Assembly (NCBI RefSeq): GCF_001540865.1
Contig: NC_033621.1
Location: forward strand, 4,375,721-4,439,720
DNA from: Ananas comosus
Taxonomy: Eukaryota; Streptophyta; Magnoliopsida; Poales; Bromeliaceae
Direction: 5' to 3'
Length of the DNA: 64,000 nucleotides
Positions 52,103-62,870 of the stretch are shown piece after piece. How positions within the stretch are numbered: position 1 is the stretch's first letter; each line of letters starts with the position of its first letter. The notes beneath the pieces were generated by a model. It had not been told where the DNA came from, searched no databases, and saw only the letters and a program-made list of their open reading frames with translations. Made by a program: the position numbers and the translations under genes.

Positions 52103-53074
52103 AAATTTTTATCTAATCAAACAAGTGAAAAAAAAATAAAAAATTATTTTTATTTTTTTTTTCTACAACCAAATGCACATATATGAAAAACTATTTTTTT
52201 TTCTATAGAACTAAACAACATAAACTAGAAAAAAAAATATCACAAAAAAATTTTTCATCAGAAAATAGTTTTCTACTATTTTCCAAAGAACCAAATAGGT
52301 CCTTAACAAGCAAACTCGTGCTCAGTTCGTTTAATAAACAAATGAACATGAGATGGTCCTAGCTAGCTCGTATTCGCCTCGTTGGTGGTCCTAAATAAAA
52401 TGTTATTTGTAAACCCCAATCAAGGTATATATTTTACAACTTACTCATCTAATGAGTTAGGTTTTTTTTTACTAATCATATCAAGTGACTAGCAAGCGAC
52501 TTTTACCGTTTTGATGGATGGAACGTAAAATTTACACTAACTTTTGAATATATGAGTAATATTGCTATATTTTAAAATGTTAAAATACAGAAAGTTTTTT
52601 TGCAAATACTTTTTCTTTTACTTTTCTTTCTTATTTTTAAAAATCTATATTTTCTCTTCTCAAAATTTTAAAAATATTTTCAGAGAATAACGATATTAAT
52701 GGGGATGAAAAAAATGACCAATCTATCATTATTTTTTTTATAAAAAATATATTTTTAATATATTTCTATTATTTTTTAGAATATTTTGGTATATTTAATT
52801 ATATATTATAAGAAATATGCAGAATAGTAAAAGAGCCCTGATGGAGGAAAGCTAAATGCATCAATTTAAAATTTTGAATGCATCAGTTTATAATTTTTTT
52901 TTCGTATTTTAGTCCTTTTAAAATAAACATCATTTTTATATATATATCCAATAATTTATTTATGTAATAAAAATACAGGCAATAAATGAAAGTTTTTGAC
53001 TTTAGCACTTCAAGTTTAAATTTTAATTCTTTTTGCAAATAAATTTTATAATATTTTTTTGGTAAAATCATACA
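52103..53074. other. AT-rich intergenic sequence with a dispersed repeat
   Basis: No gene was found. 52610-52890 matches 33770-34090 (see that entry). The remainder is unremarkable. Confidence 0.4.
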
Positions 53075-53400
53075 GAATTTGCCTGAGCTATGGATCATTT
53101 TGAATTAACTATCTCATCTCTAAAATTCTAATTTTACTACCCTATCTTTTAATTATTTGATTTGAATCCATTAATGACATTTTGATTTTAAAATTTAAAT
53201 GTATTATTTATTTTTACAGTTTTAGTATACTTAATATAATTCTTGCAAGCATAAATTAATTAAAGTAAATAATTAGCTTAATTTTTAAAGTTAAAATATC
53301 GTTGACTAACTTAAATCAAATTAAAAAATTAGATAATAAAATAAAAATTTTGAAAGATTATATAGCTAATTTAAAGCAGTAGATAGTTCAGATAAGTTCT
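53075..53400. repeat. Dispersed foldback repeat, copy 3
   Basis: ATCATTTTGAATTAACTATC at the left and ATATAGCTAATTTAAAGCAG at the right are partly complementary. The text in between parallels 43545-43855 and 58640-58925 (TTTGATTTGAATCCATTAA, AATATCGTTGACTAACTTAA). Confidence 0.55.
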
Positions 53401-53542
53401 ATATATTTTTACCCCCTTTTTTTAAAAAAAATTGCTTTATGTTTTATTAGATCACTATTGCTGAAAAAAAAAGAAAAAGAGAAAAAACATAACAAGGTCA
53501 AGTAAGCACCTGGGCCTCTGTGTTAGAACTTTAAAAATCTTT

Positions 53543-53700
53543 ACCGACTATCCCTGGCACAAGTGGCAAAGAGCTTGGTGTTAGTATCTGAAGTCCCAAG
53601 TTTGAATCCTAGTTGATTCACATTTCCAGCTAAGTTTATTTTTAAAAGAAATAAACGAAACGGGTAACGTGCTATCTATCTCTCAAAAAAAAAAAAAAAA
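53543..53700 (+). mobile_element. tRNA-derived SINE, copy 2
   Basis: It has an A-box-like CACAAGTGGCAAAGAGCTTGG, a B box (AGTTTGAATCC), the shared body (CACATTTCCAGCTAAGTTTA), the 3' tail CGGGTAACGTGCTATCTATC followed by TCTC and a 16-base poly(A). The flanks AACTTTAAAAATCTTT (about 53527-53542) and AACTCAAAATCTTT (53699-53712) look like a degraded target duplication. The insertion truncates the adjacent LTR at about 53713. Confidence 0.8.
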
Positions 53701-54159
53701 CTCAAAATCTTTGGTTTATAAGGGGGGCAATTCATCCTATGACTACTCTAATTTTAACACGCTTAACTTTCTTCATATTTTTGGGCTAGCCATTACTCAG
53801 AGTACTATAGCCGGATAACAAATTTAGCTATCTTTTATATAGAACTGTTTCAAATCTTAATTAGGGGTATTACATTCCTCCCACCCTAAAGTTTCGATAT
53901 TCTCGTCAGGTTCAGCAGGCTCAGCTACAGTCACAAGCATCAGGCGATATGAAATTTGTCTCGCTAGCCTTAGTCGACCTTGTGAGGAGCCACGCTCCAT
54001 CGACAATAGTCATCAACCAGATAGCCACGCTATGTCCACTGTATGACCCCGGCTAGTCGAGACTCATCTCATACTTTCGATTGGTGATTAGCTCTGATAC
54101 TAATTGTAGTGCCTCACTTCGCAGGACATCACCTATCCCACGACTATTCTAACCCTAAT

Positions 54160-54867
54160 GGGCATGTTTGTTTGGGTGGAAGTGGGTGGAAGTGGAGAGG
54201 AGGGTCGTTTTCGCCTTAAATGACCACTTCCGTTGTTTAGTTTGCCGTAAAAAAGTTACGACCGAAACTTGAGTTAACCTCAAACGGCGTAATTGACTTC
54301 ACCCCATTGTGAGCCGAAGTCAATTACGTTGAAAAGAGGTGAAAAAAAATAATAAAATAATATAATAGATAAAGCTAGTTATATAGAAATATATTGAATT
54401 ATGTTACTAATTATTTTTTTATTCAGTTAATATATCTAAAATATGATAAAAATTGATTAGTTAAGTTTTAATTTTTTTATTTAGTTTGTACATTTAAAAT
54501 AGGATAAAAATTGATTAATTAAATATTAATATTTTTTTACTTTATAATTTTATTATTGTATTACTGTAATTTATGTANTTGTATTACTACAATTTATGTA
54601 TAAAAAAATAATTTAGTTATTTTAAATTAAATTTTAATTATATAAAAATATAATTATATTATTTTTATTTATTAAAATATTTATTATTTATATATAAATT
54701 ATAGTTTTATATTATACACTTTCTACCAAACAAACAGCAAAACTGATGGAGCTTCACTTCCATAATTACGAAACAAACAGCAGGGAAGAAGTAGTTTTTA
54801 CCGAACTCCAATTCAACCCAAAGTCCACTTCAACCCAAAGTCCAGTTTCGGTAAAACAAATATGCCC
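54160..54867. mobile_element. MITE with GGGCAT(G/A)TTTGTTT ends, nested in an LTR
   Basis: Left end GGGCATGTTTGTTTGGGTGG; the reverse complement of the right end is GGGCATATTTGTTTTACCG. AAT flanks both sides (54157-54159 and 54868-54870). Arms carry GGTGGAAGTG and CACTTCAACCC. The core is AT-rich. A 3-bp target suggests PIF/Harbinger, though AAT is not the standard TAA/TTA. Confidence 0.65.
54578..54578. other. Ambiguous base (N)
   Basis: A single undetermined base lies in the AT-rich core of the MITE, between two TTGTATTACT(G/A)(T/C)AATTTATGTA-like repeats. A local tandem repeat may have confused assembly. Confidence 0.95.
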
Positions 54868-55082
54868 AATACGTTTAACTCTTTTAACCTTTTGGACCTA
54901 ATCATCTAAAATAATATAATCAGATAAAAAAAATATAGTTATCCTTCATATAGAACTATTTTAAGTCCTAATAAGAGTGTTACAAGTATCCTCAATGCTA
55001 AGACACTTATTTGGATTCTCAGTACTCCGAGGACCAAAACAAAAAAAGAAAAAAAAAAAAAAACTGTGGTTAGAGTGTTAGA

Positions 55083-55660
55083 CTAGACCTGGCGAACGAG
55101 TGAATTGAGTAACCCGCAGGCGGATCATTGTACCTATAGATGGTTACTTAGGCATGGATAAAATTTACTCGTAAATTTTTGGGTAGCAAACATCTTTATC
55201 CATACCAGCCCTTAGTGGGCATACAGGTTACCCGTAATTTTTTTTTTCTTTTTTTCTCTTATATTTTTTAAATGCAAAACACACACACACATATATAAGG
55301 TTTAAAAGTGTAACATAACTCATTATTTAAAATATTATAACATACAATAAAAATATTTAAAGTCTTAAAACAAAAATATTTTATAATATAAAAGACACGC
55401 GATAAGAAATTAGGATTATAATTTTTAGAACGGATAAATAAAAAAATATTTTTTTAATTAAAAATATATATTTTGTAATTAAAAAATATATGTGGGAGTA
55501 CCCGTGGGTACTCACGGGTTATACAAAATACCCACAGCTTAATGAGTGCCCATCAGTTTTATCTGTAATTTTTTGGGTTGAAAAAATTAGTATCTATAGT
55601 CGCAAATTTACGGATAGCCCGCGGGCACCCGCGGGTATGGGTCGAGATTTCCAGATCTAG
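55083..55660. mobile_element. MITE with CTAGA(C/T)CTGG ends
   Basis: The left end CTAGACCTGGCGAACGAG and the reverse complement of the right end (CTAGATCTGGAAATCTCG) share the outer ten bases but one. GTTAGA lies directly outside both (55077-55082 and 55661-55666); reading the boundary three bases in gives GTTAGACTA/GTTAGACCA, a 9-bp duplication with one mismatch. Arms carry GGTTACCCG and CCCGTGGGTA/CCCGCGGGTA themes in inverted order. Confidence 0.65.
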
Positions 55661-56120
55661 GTTAGACCACGGTCCACGCAAGAGGAGCGGGGACAGGGGG
55701 GAAGATCGCCGATTTTTTTGCTCTCAAACGGCGCCGTATCGGATAATCCAGACCGTTCAATGCAGCGGATAAAGCGAGGGGCGTAGGCCGTCGGATTGAG
55801 ATCGGAGGGCGGTGAAGAGAAGACGGGTTTGGTGGGGTTGGGGGCAGTGGGACCGGGGGCGGAGACAACCAGGAATGATGGGGACGTGCGCCGGTGGGCC
55901 CCACCACACGTGACAGCGAAGCAACAGTGTGTCTTACATTTTGGCCGTGTGGGGGCCCACTAGCCACGTGGACTGACCGGCGACAGCTGTCGCTGCTGAT
56001 ATAATTGGACGGCGAGGATTGGTTGGTTGGTTGGTTGGTTCCGCCGTAAAAAGACGGGCGTTGTTTGTAGCCTAGACCGGGTCCACCACGTCATCCGTCG
56101 ACCGCACAACTACACTATAA
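55661..56120. other. GC-rich promoter-like island without a gene
   Basis: About 440 bases are GC-rich, with ACGTGCGCC, GGTGGGCCCCACCACACGTG, CCACGTGG at about 55964-55971 and four GGTT repeats (GGTTGGTTGGTTGGTTGGTT) at 56021-56040. Composition and G-box/GGGCCC motifs look like a plant promoter, but I find no coding sequence nearby on either side. Confidence 0.45.
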
Positions 56121-56123
56121 TAA

Positions 56124-56743
56124 GGGCTGTTTGGTTTTGGTGTAATTTTTTGATGCAGTGTAATTGAGAATGCATACAGTTTTAAAATATGATAATTATG
56201 ATTATATATATATCTTTTTGATTGGATGCCGGAGAAAGTGCGGCAACTATAAATATTTTTTTTAATTATGTTATTATGTATGGTTTATAAGCGTATGTAT
56301 AACATTTTATTATTTTATATTTTAGATGATGAGATCGGAAAAAATAATTTTCTATTTGGCAGATTATTGGGGGATAAGCTTATATTTGCTTGATGTTAAT
56401 CTCTTCAATTGCTGCAGTCAGAACAAAAGTCAATTTGAGTATAATTTCTTTTTTTTCTTTTTTTTTTTGAGAGAGATAGGTAGCATGCTACCCGCTTCGT
56501 TTATTTCATTTAGAAATAAACTTAGCTGAAAATGTGAATCAACTAGCTGAAAATGTGAATCAACTAGGATTCGAACTTGGATCTCCGATACCAACCACCA
56601 AGCCCGTTGCCACTTGCTTTTCAACTGATGCATTTGAGCCTCTTTATACAATTCCAATTACAACGGTGAGATTCAACTACATGAAATCACACTGCGAATT
56701 TAAATTTGTATGTAGTTACAACTACATGCAGTCAAATAGTCTC
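56124..56743. mobile_element. Harbinger-like MITE, left of an abutting pair
   Basis: It starts GGGCTGTTTGGTTTTGG after TAA (56121-56123) and ends TGCAGTCAAATAGTCTC before TAA (56744-56746). The ends are only roughly complementary (GAGACTATTTGACTGCA in reverse complement). A SINE is nested within. Its right TAA is also the left TAA of the next element. Confidence 0.5.
56447..56632 (-). mobile_element. tRNA-derived SINE, copy 3, with an internal 21-bp duplication
   Basis: A T-rich tract (56447-56469) is followed by GAGATAGGTAGCATGCTACC, CGCTTCGTTTATTTCATTT, and AACTAGGATTCGAACTTGG (B box on minus), then CCAACCACCAAGCCCGTTGC. The block TAGCTGAAAATGTGAATCAA(C) is present twice in tandem at 56523-56564. 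The target duplication is not clear. Confidence 0.75.
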
Positions 56744-56746
56744 TAA

Positions 56747-57612
56747 GGGGCTGTTTGGTTGTACGCATTTGCAACTGCAGTGCAGTTGCAAATGCGTGCA
56801 ACCACAATTCCTTTGTTTGGTTTAGTGTAGTTGAGTTCAACTGCTGCAGTTCCAACTGCACAAGATGGCCCAAATGCTGCAGGTGGAACTACATCCAAAT
56901 TGGTCGTAGTTCCAACTGCAGCAGTTGGTGAGGGATAGGATCACCCACAAATTAATAATAATAAATAAATAAATAAATAGCTAAATAAATAAATAATATA
57001 TGTATATAGGTAAATAAAAATACTTATAAATAAACTCATACTAATAAAATTTTTTAGACAATACAAGCTTTGTGCAAAAAATTAATTTTTTTAAATTTAT
57101 TTTATTTAAAATATAAATATAGTTTTTTTTTTCTAAATTTTTATAGAATGTGATCGTGTATGTTAATTTAATAAGTTTTAATTAATTATAATTATTAAAT
57201 TTGATAAAAAAAAAAGAGAGAATCGTTTAAATTTTAAAGTTTGATTTACATATTAAAATTAAATAAATTAAAAATTTTAAATGTGTCGATTAATAAGTTG
57301 AAGAATTATTGAAAAATATAAAAATATTATATATATCTACTTATTTATTTATAAATAGTAAATTTAAATAATTAATAAATTTATACAATTATTTTATGTT
57401 TAGTGAAGGTAACCTCACCACTCTATCTGAAGAGGTGACAAAATTCATAAATACAACTATCAGCTTCATATTACCAAATAGAAGAAATGTAACTGCAGCA
57501 GTTGCAACTGCGTAAAACCAAACAGACTAGGTATAGTTATAACTGCAGCATTTGCAACTGCATGTATTTCCAACTACACTGTTTCTGCAACTACATCCAA
57601 CCAAACGGCCCC
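56747..57612. mobile_element. Harbinger-like MITE, right of an abutting pair
   Basis: Left end GGGGCTGTTTGGTTGTACG; the reverse complement of the right end is GGGGCCGTTTGGTTGGATG. TAA on both sides (56744-56746 and 57613-57615) fits the PIF/Harbinger TWA target. Both arms carry repeated AACTGCAGCAGTTG-type palindromes. The AT-rich core has no open frame. Confidence 0.8.
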
Positions 57613-57615
57613 TAA

Positions 57616-58043
57616 ATGTAAATGGTGCTGCATGATGTAAATCTTCGAAAATATTTCAATAAACCTCTCTGTCGTTTAGAGCACTTGTTCTTCATAATCT
57701 CGAATTCTTGAGGTTTGAGAATCGAGATGTATTATTTTACTAATCCGTAATTTTATCTTTATTTTACCATAAGAATCCACCGTTAAATAGTGTATAAATT
57801 AATACTATTTATGAATTGTAAGATAGTAGCATACTTCATTTTACAAATTAAAAAGATGGTAAAATACAACAGATAACTAATTAATAATTACTATGTTATC
57901 AAGTCGTTTGTAAATTAATATTGTTTTGCTACTTTATTAGCAACAAACACTTACAATAAAATAAAAATAAAATTATATTAATAGTAAAGTGATATATTTC
58001 AAATTACAAGATGGAAAAGTAAAATTGTGCTAAATCACACGTA
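57616..58043. other. AT-rich intergenic sequence
   Basis: No gene or clear element was seen. Confidence 0.3.
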
Positions 58044-58504
58044 GGCGCGTTTGGCTCGGATTATCTAGTCAGAGTAATATGCTATCTTGTCAGGATTACT
58101 ATGTTTGATTTATTAAGTCTGTAATCTGGTCGGTAATATAACATTACAAATATTAGTGTAAAATTACTTCGAAAATATTATCGGGCGAAGAAATTGGTAT
58201 CTTATATTATTAATAGCGGATAATCTTGTATGTTATGTAAAATTATAATTTTAATTCTCAAACTCCCTTCCTAAGTACTTTCAATACGCCATTTTTATCT
58301 CTCTCTTTATTTCTCTCCCTCTGTTTTCTAGTCTTATCTGTAGGAATCCTTATAAATGAGTTCCTAAATTAAAATTTACTTATTCTTGAATAATTACTGC
58401 ATTTAACCAAATACGGTAATGTAATATTAGTAGTAATCTGATTTAGAAATTTCTTTGATTGTGTCGAAATACCTGTAATGCTATATAACTCGAATCAAGC
58501 GCGG
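58044..58504. mobile_element. Probable MITE with GGCGCGTTTGGCTCG ends
   Basis: The left end GGCGCGTTTGGCTCGGATTA and the reverse complement of the right end (CCGCGCTTGATTCGAGTTA) are imperfectly matched. Both arms carry AGTAATATG/GTAATATTAG and TTTGATT/AATCTGATTT motifs. Target duplication unclear. Confidence 0.45.
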
Positions 58505-58639
58505 TCATTCGTTAATTTAAATTTTTTTTCCGAAATTTTATAACACTGTCATCTAATGGACTTGATTTTTCGTCTTTTCGAATGTAGACAAAGTTATCCA
58601 ATTTCTTATTTGGCAAAAAGGTAGAGAACATATCTGAAT

Positions 58640-58925
58640 TATAAATCATTTTGAATTAACTATCTAATGTTTTATTCTAATATTTTAATTTATTTGATTT
58701 GAGTCAGTCAACGATACCTTAACTCTAAAATTGCAGTCATTTACTTGCATTAATAAATTTATAGTTACAAAAATTATATGAAGTATACTAACAAAACATG
58801 TAAAGATAAATGATGCATTCAAATTTTAAAATTTATATATCGTTTACTGATTCAAATAAAATAAATTAAAAGATAAAATAATAAAATAAAAAATTTTAAA
58901 AATTTGGTATACATTTTTACCTTCT
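58640..58925. repeat. Dispersed foldback repeat, copy 4
   Basis: AAATCATTTTGAATTAACTA, TTTATTTGATTTGAGTCAGT and, at the right, GATTCAAATAAAATAAATTA correspond to the repeats at 43545 and 53075. Confidence 0.55.
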
Positions 58926-59170
58926 AAGTTTAACCATCCATCGTCACATGTTTTGGCCTACGAGCATTCCTTAAAAAGGAAAACAAAATTCATCAACATG
59001 TTGTAGGATTTGTGGCATTGGATGTTGGATTTTTTTTTTTTTTTTTATATATTAGATAGATATATTTATACATCCCAGCAAAATGAGGATACTGTAAATA
59101 TATTTATGTAAATATAAAAAATTTTGAAATATATTTTTGGACAAGTTAAAACTTCTCCTATTTTATAATA

Positions 59171-59933
59171 GGGTTAATTGCATACAGATACTCTGTAAAT
59201 ATACTGGATTGTAAATATATCTCTATAAAGTTCAACTTTCATATGTTATTTCTATAAAAATGCTAATATTTTTAAGTATGTCCCTCTACTTTGTTACCGT
59301 TAGAGAACTGCTTCTATTTTAACAGCAAATAAGTGAAATGTCAATTTTACCATCATAAATCTCTTCAAAATCCACAACAGCTATAATCGAACAGAAATGT
59401 CCACTCAAAAAATTTTCAATGGTCATCTTTTTCATCATCCTCTTCCTTTTTAAAATCTAACCCGTTCTATCATTGTTGCAATATCTCTTCTCAATCATTT
59501 TTTTCTAAACATTTTCTTTTGAGCAAAAAAAAAAAAAAAACATAGAGGAAGTTGAATGGAAAAGCAACATGCGTTTGATATGGACGAAACAACACGCGTT
59601 GTTGATGAATGTAGACAAAGAAATTATAATTATGGGCTCGAAACTAGCACGAAGAGGAAGAGAAAGAGGAAAAAGAAAAAGAGTTTCCATTGCTAGAGTA
59701 TTGATTGTGAGAAGAAGGTATAATATAAGACGGTAAAAATGTCAAGTTATCTCATTGACTAATCAAGGTTAAATATTTAACCCATGGTTAATTAAGTTTT
59801 TTTAACGGATTCTAATGACAATGATATATTTGAACTTTTGCAGGAATAATATATAAAAATTTAACTTTGTAGGTATATATATTTGTAATTTACTATATTT
59901 GTAGGAATCGATATACAATTAATCTTTTACAAT
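59171..59933. mobile_element. Long foldback MITE
   Basis: The left arm (GGTTAATTGCATACAGATAC, AAATATATCTCTATAAAGTT, AACTTTCATATGTTATTTCT) pairs with the reverse complement of the right arm (GATTAATTGTATATCGATTC, AAATATATATACCTACAAAG, AATTTTTATATATTATTCCT). The 400-bp interior includes a GA/A-rich stretch at 59540-59700 with no clear gene. No target duplication was established. Confidence 0.55.
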
Positions 59934-61409
59934 TTTAATTTTATTTTTGCACATTTTTGCAGGACGAGATGTTTGGTTGGATGCTATTAATTTTATATTT
60001 AATAAAATTTAATTTTTCAAAATTTAAAATTTATTATTATTTATATTATTTAAATTATTTAAATTATGAGGCATGCTTCAATAAATCATAAATATTAAAA
60101 TTTAATTCTTAATTAGTAAAGGGTATAATTGGGTTTTGAATTAGTTAATATGACAATATTGAAAAAAAAATTAATAGTATATGCCAAATTTGTCAGTATT
60201 CTATAAATATTAAAATATCTTTTTTACCTTGGAAACTTACCAAATTAAATAATACTCAATTTATTAAGTATCCAGCTCAAAAAACTATTGAATTTAAATT
60301 TAATTTTTGAAGTTGGTATTGTAATGTAAAATTTTAATTTTGAAATTTATATTGAACTTTTAAATTTGAATCTAAATTTAACTTTTAATCTTAAAGCCAA
60401 CTTTTAATTTTTGATTTAAATTGAAATTTTGAATTGGAGCTGAAAGTTTTATTTTAAATTTGTATTTTATATTTAAAAAAATTAAATTTGATTTATAATT
60501 AAGTTTTAAATGTTGTGTTGAATTTAAATTTACAATTTGGTTGTAATTTGAAATCCAATTATTATTGTAGGCATTTCAAAAGGTCACAGTATTTTTAGCT
60601 GGATAAAACTGATTTTGTAGACCAAAATATTTAACAAAGACCAAAATATTCTTTAAATAGGTACTTGGTGAATGGTACCTATACTTTAATAATAGATCAC
60701 ATCTAGAGTCATATTAAACCTAAACCATCTATTAAGAAAAATAAATGGTCAAAATTTATATGGTGTATTGAAGTATTACTCTATTATTATTATTAGAATG
60801 AGGCGAATTTAAGAAAGAAAAAAATAATGGAGAATAGATGTTAGTGGTCCACATCTAAGGTGTGGGCCTGGTCCATGCAACAACTCCTTCCCCACAGGGC
60901 TGGCCCAGAGTTATTATTATTATTATTATACATTTTAAAGTTTAAAATTTCTATTTGGTTGAATGCATTTTAACCACTGACTTATACTCTAGCATTAATA
61001 ATAATTTCTTTTCATATTGTAGTCCCCATTTATTACCAGTTCAGTTGTAGCATTTACTGTTATCTGTCCCGTGGAATGTTTCTTTGCGTATCCAATGTCT
61101 AAAGCAGCATCTGAATCCGAATCAGAATTCGAAAAATAACGCAAATTATAATATTATTATTTAGGATTTTGAATCTAACCTAAAAATGTGCCTAAGAGTT
61201 AGAATTGTCAAATTCCGAGGAGTTATTAAGGAACAAATTATGTAGTAAAAATCTTTTCGGATGTTATGTAAATTTATAGTATTTGAGTTTTTTTTATTAT
61301 TTCCTAGAAAATAGCGTTTATATTTACAAAAAAAAAAGGTGTTTGGATACATTTTTGGGGTATTGAAACACAATAACAACAACCCATGTGCGCCGTAAAT
61401 TTACTGGAA
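59934..61409. other. AT-rich intergenic sequence
   Basis: No gene was found. A GC-richer patch at 60845-60910 (CCACATCTAAGGTGTGG) and a TTA-repeat at 60911-60930 are the only landmarks. Many short AAATTTAAATTT repeats occur at 60290-60550. Confidence 0.35.
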
Positions 61410-61909
61410 CACTACGACAAAAATGGTGTATGGCGACACTTTTAAATATCGCTACAATTAAAAAAAGTGCTACCGGCTAAATTATCGATACTTTTTAAAA
61501 GTGTTGCTATATGTGAGGTCGCTATATGAAGGGCTGTCTTAATGTTTGGCACCCACTTCTCCAGCGATTTGTGGCGGAGGGACACGTGACGATCGTAACC
61601 CTCTACAATCTCTGCGAGATCCCGGCGGCCGAACTCCAGCCGCCGGAACCCTATCTCGTCAGCTGCGGCAGCGGAGGAGGAGAAAGGGAGGTGGTAATCA
61701 ATATTTCTTTTTTTTCTTTTCTTTTCTATTTATAATCGGGCCGAGTGGGCTGGGTGGGGTTGGTTGAGTAGAGGAACATTTTATTTTTAATTGGATTGAG
61801 ATTTATATTTAGACCATAGTAAATTTTTTAAAAAAGTTTTGGTATAAATAAGACATTTACAAAAAAGTGTTCTAAAAATATATCCCTATAATCTAATTCT
61901 GTTGTAGTA
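61410..61909. mobile_element. CACTA (EnSpm)-like non-autonomous element
   Basis: The left end CACTACGACAAAAATGG is a near-canonical CACTA terminus. The right end reads TTCTGTTGTAGTA, reverse complement TACTACAACAGAA. Subterminal motifs GTGTATGGCGACACTTTT, GTGCTACC and GTGTTGCTATA repeat on the left. The interior at about 61540-61700 is a GC-rich, coding-like fragment. Size about 500 bp; no transposase. Confidence 0.6.
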
Positions 61910-62415
61910 AAAATTAAAAATAGTTGGAACCTCTAATCTCTCTGTATTTGCTTGTTATTGTATTATTCGAATTTACCAAGCATATACAATAGTATGTAAT
62001 TACTGTACAACAAAATTACAAGGTACCCAAATAATTAAGTCCATAGTTTATATGCTATAAATATTTTCTTGCATGATTAAAAGTTAAGAGTGTCGATTTA
62101 AACTCCTTAAAAAACTTCCGTATCTCTAATTTGACGAGATAATTTATTTTATTCAAAAAAAAAAACTTGAAGGACGAATAAAATATCTATGTTTAAAAAT
62201 TTAATTAAACTTTTATTGTTATTAAATACTACAAAATGTTTGAGTAAACGAAAAGAAAAAGAAAACATACAAAGCAAAATATTCATATGCACAAAAGGAG
62301 CCTTAATTAATTGAAAATAATAGTCGCAATATGATAAGTGATGAGGGTTTACAAGTTGTAACCACGAATCCTAAGATATCGAGTTGGAGCGCAAATAATA
62401 AACATCGTACGTTTT
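61910..62415. other. Intergenic sequence
   Basis: No gene was found and nothing is recognised. Confidence 0.3.
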
Positions 62416-62434
62416 AAATTAAATTGTAGTGATT

Positions 62435-62545
62435 ATTAAAAAAATAAATTTAACTAAAAATATAAAGCAATTGGGTTTCGAACTTACTACTTCTGATACT
62501 AATTATCAACTTCTTAGTCAATTGAGCTAGATATCATTAACGAGT
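62435..62545 (-). mobile_element. Degraded SINE-like copy
   Basis: AAATAAATTTAACTAAAAAT, AAGCAATTGGGTTTCGAAC, TACTAATTATCAACTTCTTAG parallels the minus-strand SINE body (AAATAAACTTAGCTGGAAAT, ATCAACTAGGATTCGAAC, TACCAACCACCAAACCC). B box partly kept. Confidence 0.45.
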
Positions 62546-62759
62546 AGAGCGTAAATTTTATACGCCCACTCATCTTAAATTTTAATTTTTTTAATTTTTA
62601 GTATTACGAAAAATTGATAAGACTAGTGAAAAATATTATCTTTAATTTGGATGAGTAAAATATATTCTATTTTTCCTGTCCTTACACTATATAGAAGTTT
62701 GCCAATTTATTATCAATTGCAAGAGAGAGAACTAATATAAAATTCTAAGCCCACTTTAT

Positions 62760-62870
62760 TCATTTTTTTTAGAAATAAACTCAACTAAAAATATGAAGCA
62801 ATTATGTTTCGAATTTAGATCTCGAATACCAACTATTAGATCCTTAGTCAACTGAGTTAGACACAGTTTG
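62760..62870 (-). mobile_element. Degraded SINE-like copy
   Basis: AGAAATAAACTCAACTAAAA, AAGCAATTATGTTTCGAATT, GATCTCGAATACCAACTATT again parallels the minus-strand SINE body. It lies about 320 bp from the previous copy, and the downstream flanks of both (GTAAATTTTATA, then CCACTCATCTTAAATTT or CCACCTATCTAAGATTT) are also alike, so the two arose by duplication of a longer unit. Confidence 0.5.

Larger units (their letters stand above)
53713..54984 (-). mobile_element. TRIM-type miniature LTR retrotransposon, with a MITE in its 5' LTR
   Basis: On the minus strand the order is: 5' LTR starting TGTAACACTCTTATTAGG at 54984 and ending GGCACTACA at 54109; a degenerate tRNA-Met primer site TTAGTATCAGAGC just inside; an internal region of only about 238 bp; a polypurine tract GGGTGGGAGGAA directly before the 3' LTR at 53870 (TGTAATACCCCTAATTAAG). 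The two LTRs share ATATAGAACT(A/G)TTT and GAATAGTCGTGGGAT/GAGTAGTCATAGGAT. The 3' LTR is truncated by the SINE. The 5' LTR is split by the MITE at 54160-54867, leaving an LTR of about 170 bp. No coding capacity. Confidence 0.65.

Noticed and set aside
55662..55967. 101-codon Pro-rich frame on the minus strand in the GC-rich island
   Set aside because: Low-complexity Pro/Ser/Arg translation without domain or splice context; composition alone explains it.
61526..61767. Two short open frames in the GC-rich core of the CACTA-like element
   Set aside because: Neither translation resembles a family I recognise. It is kept only as a possible captured fragment.
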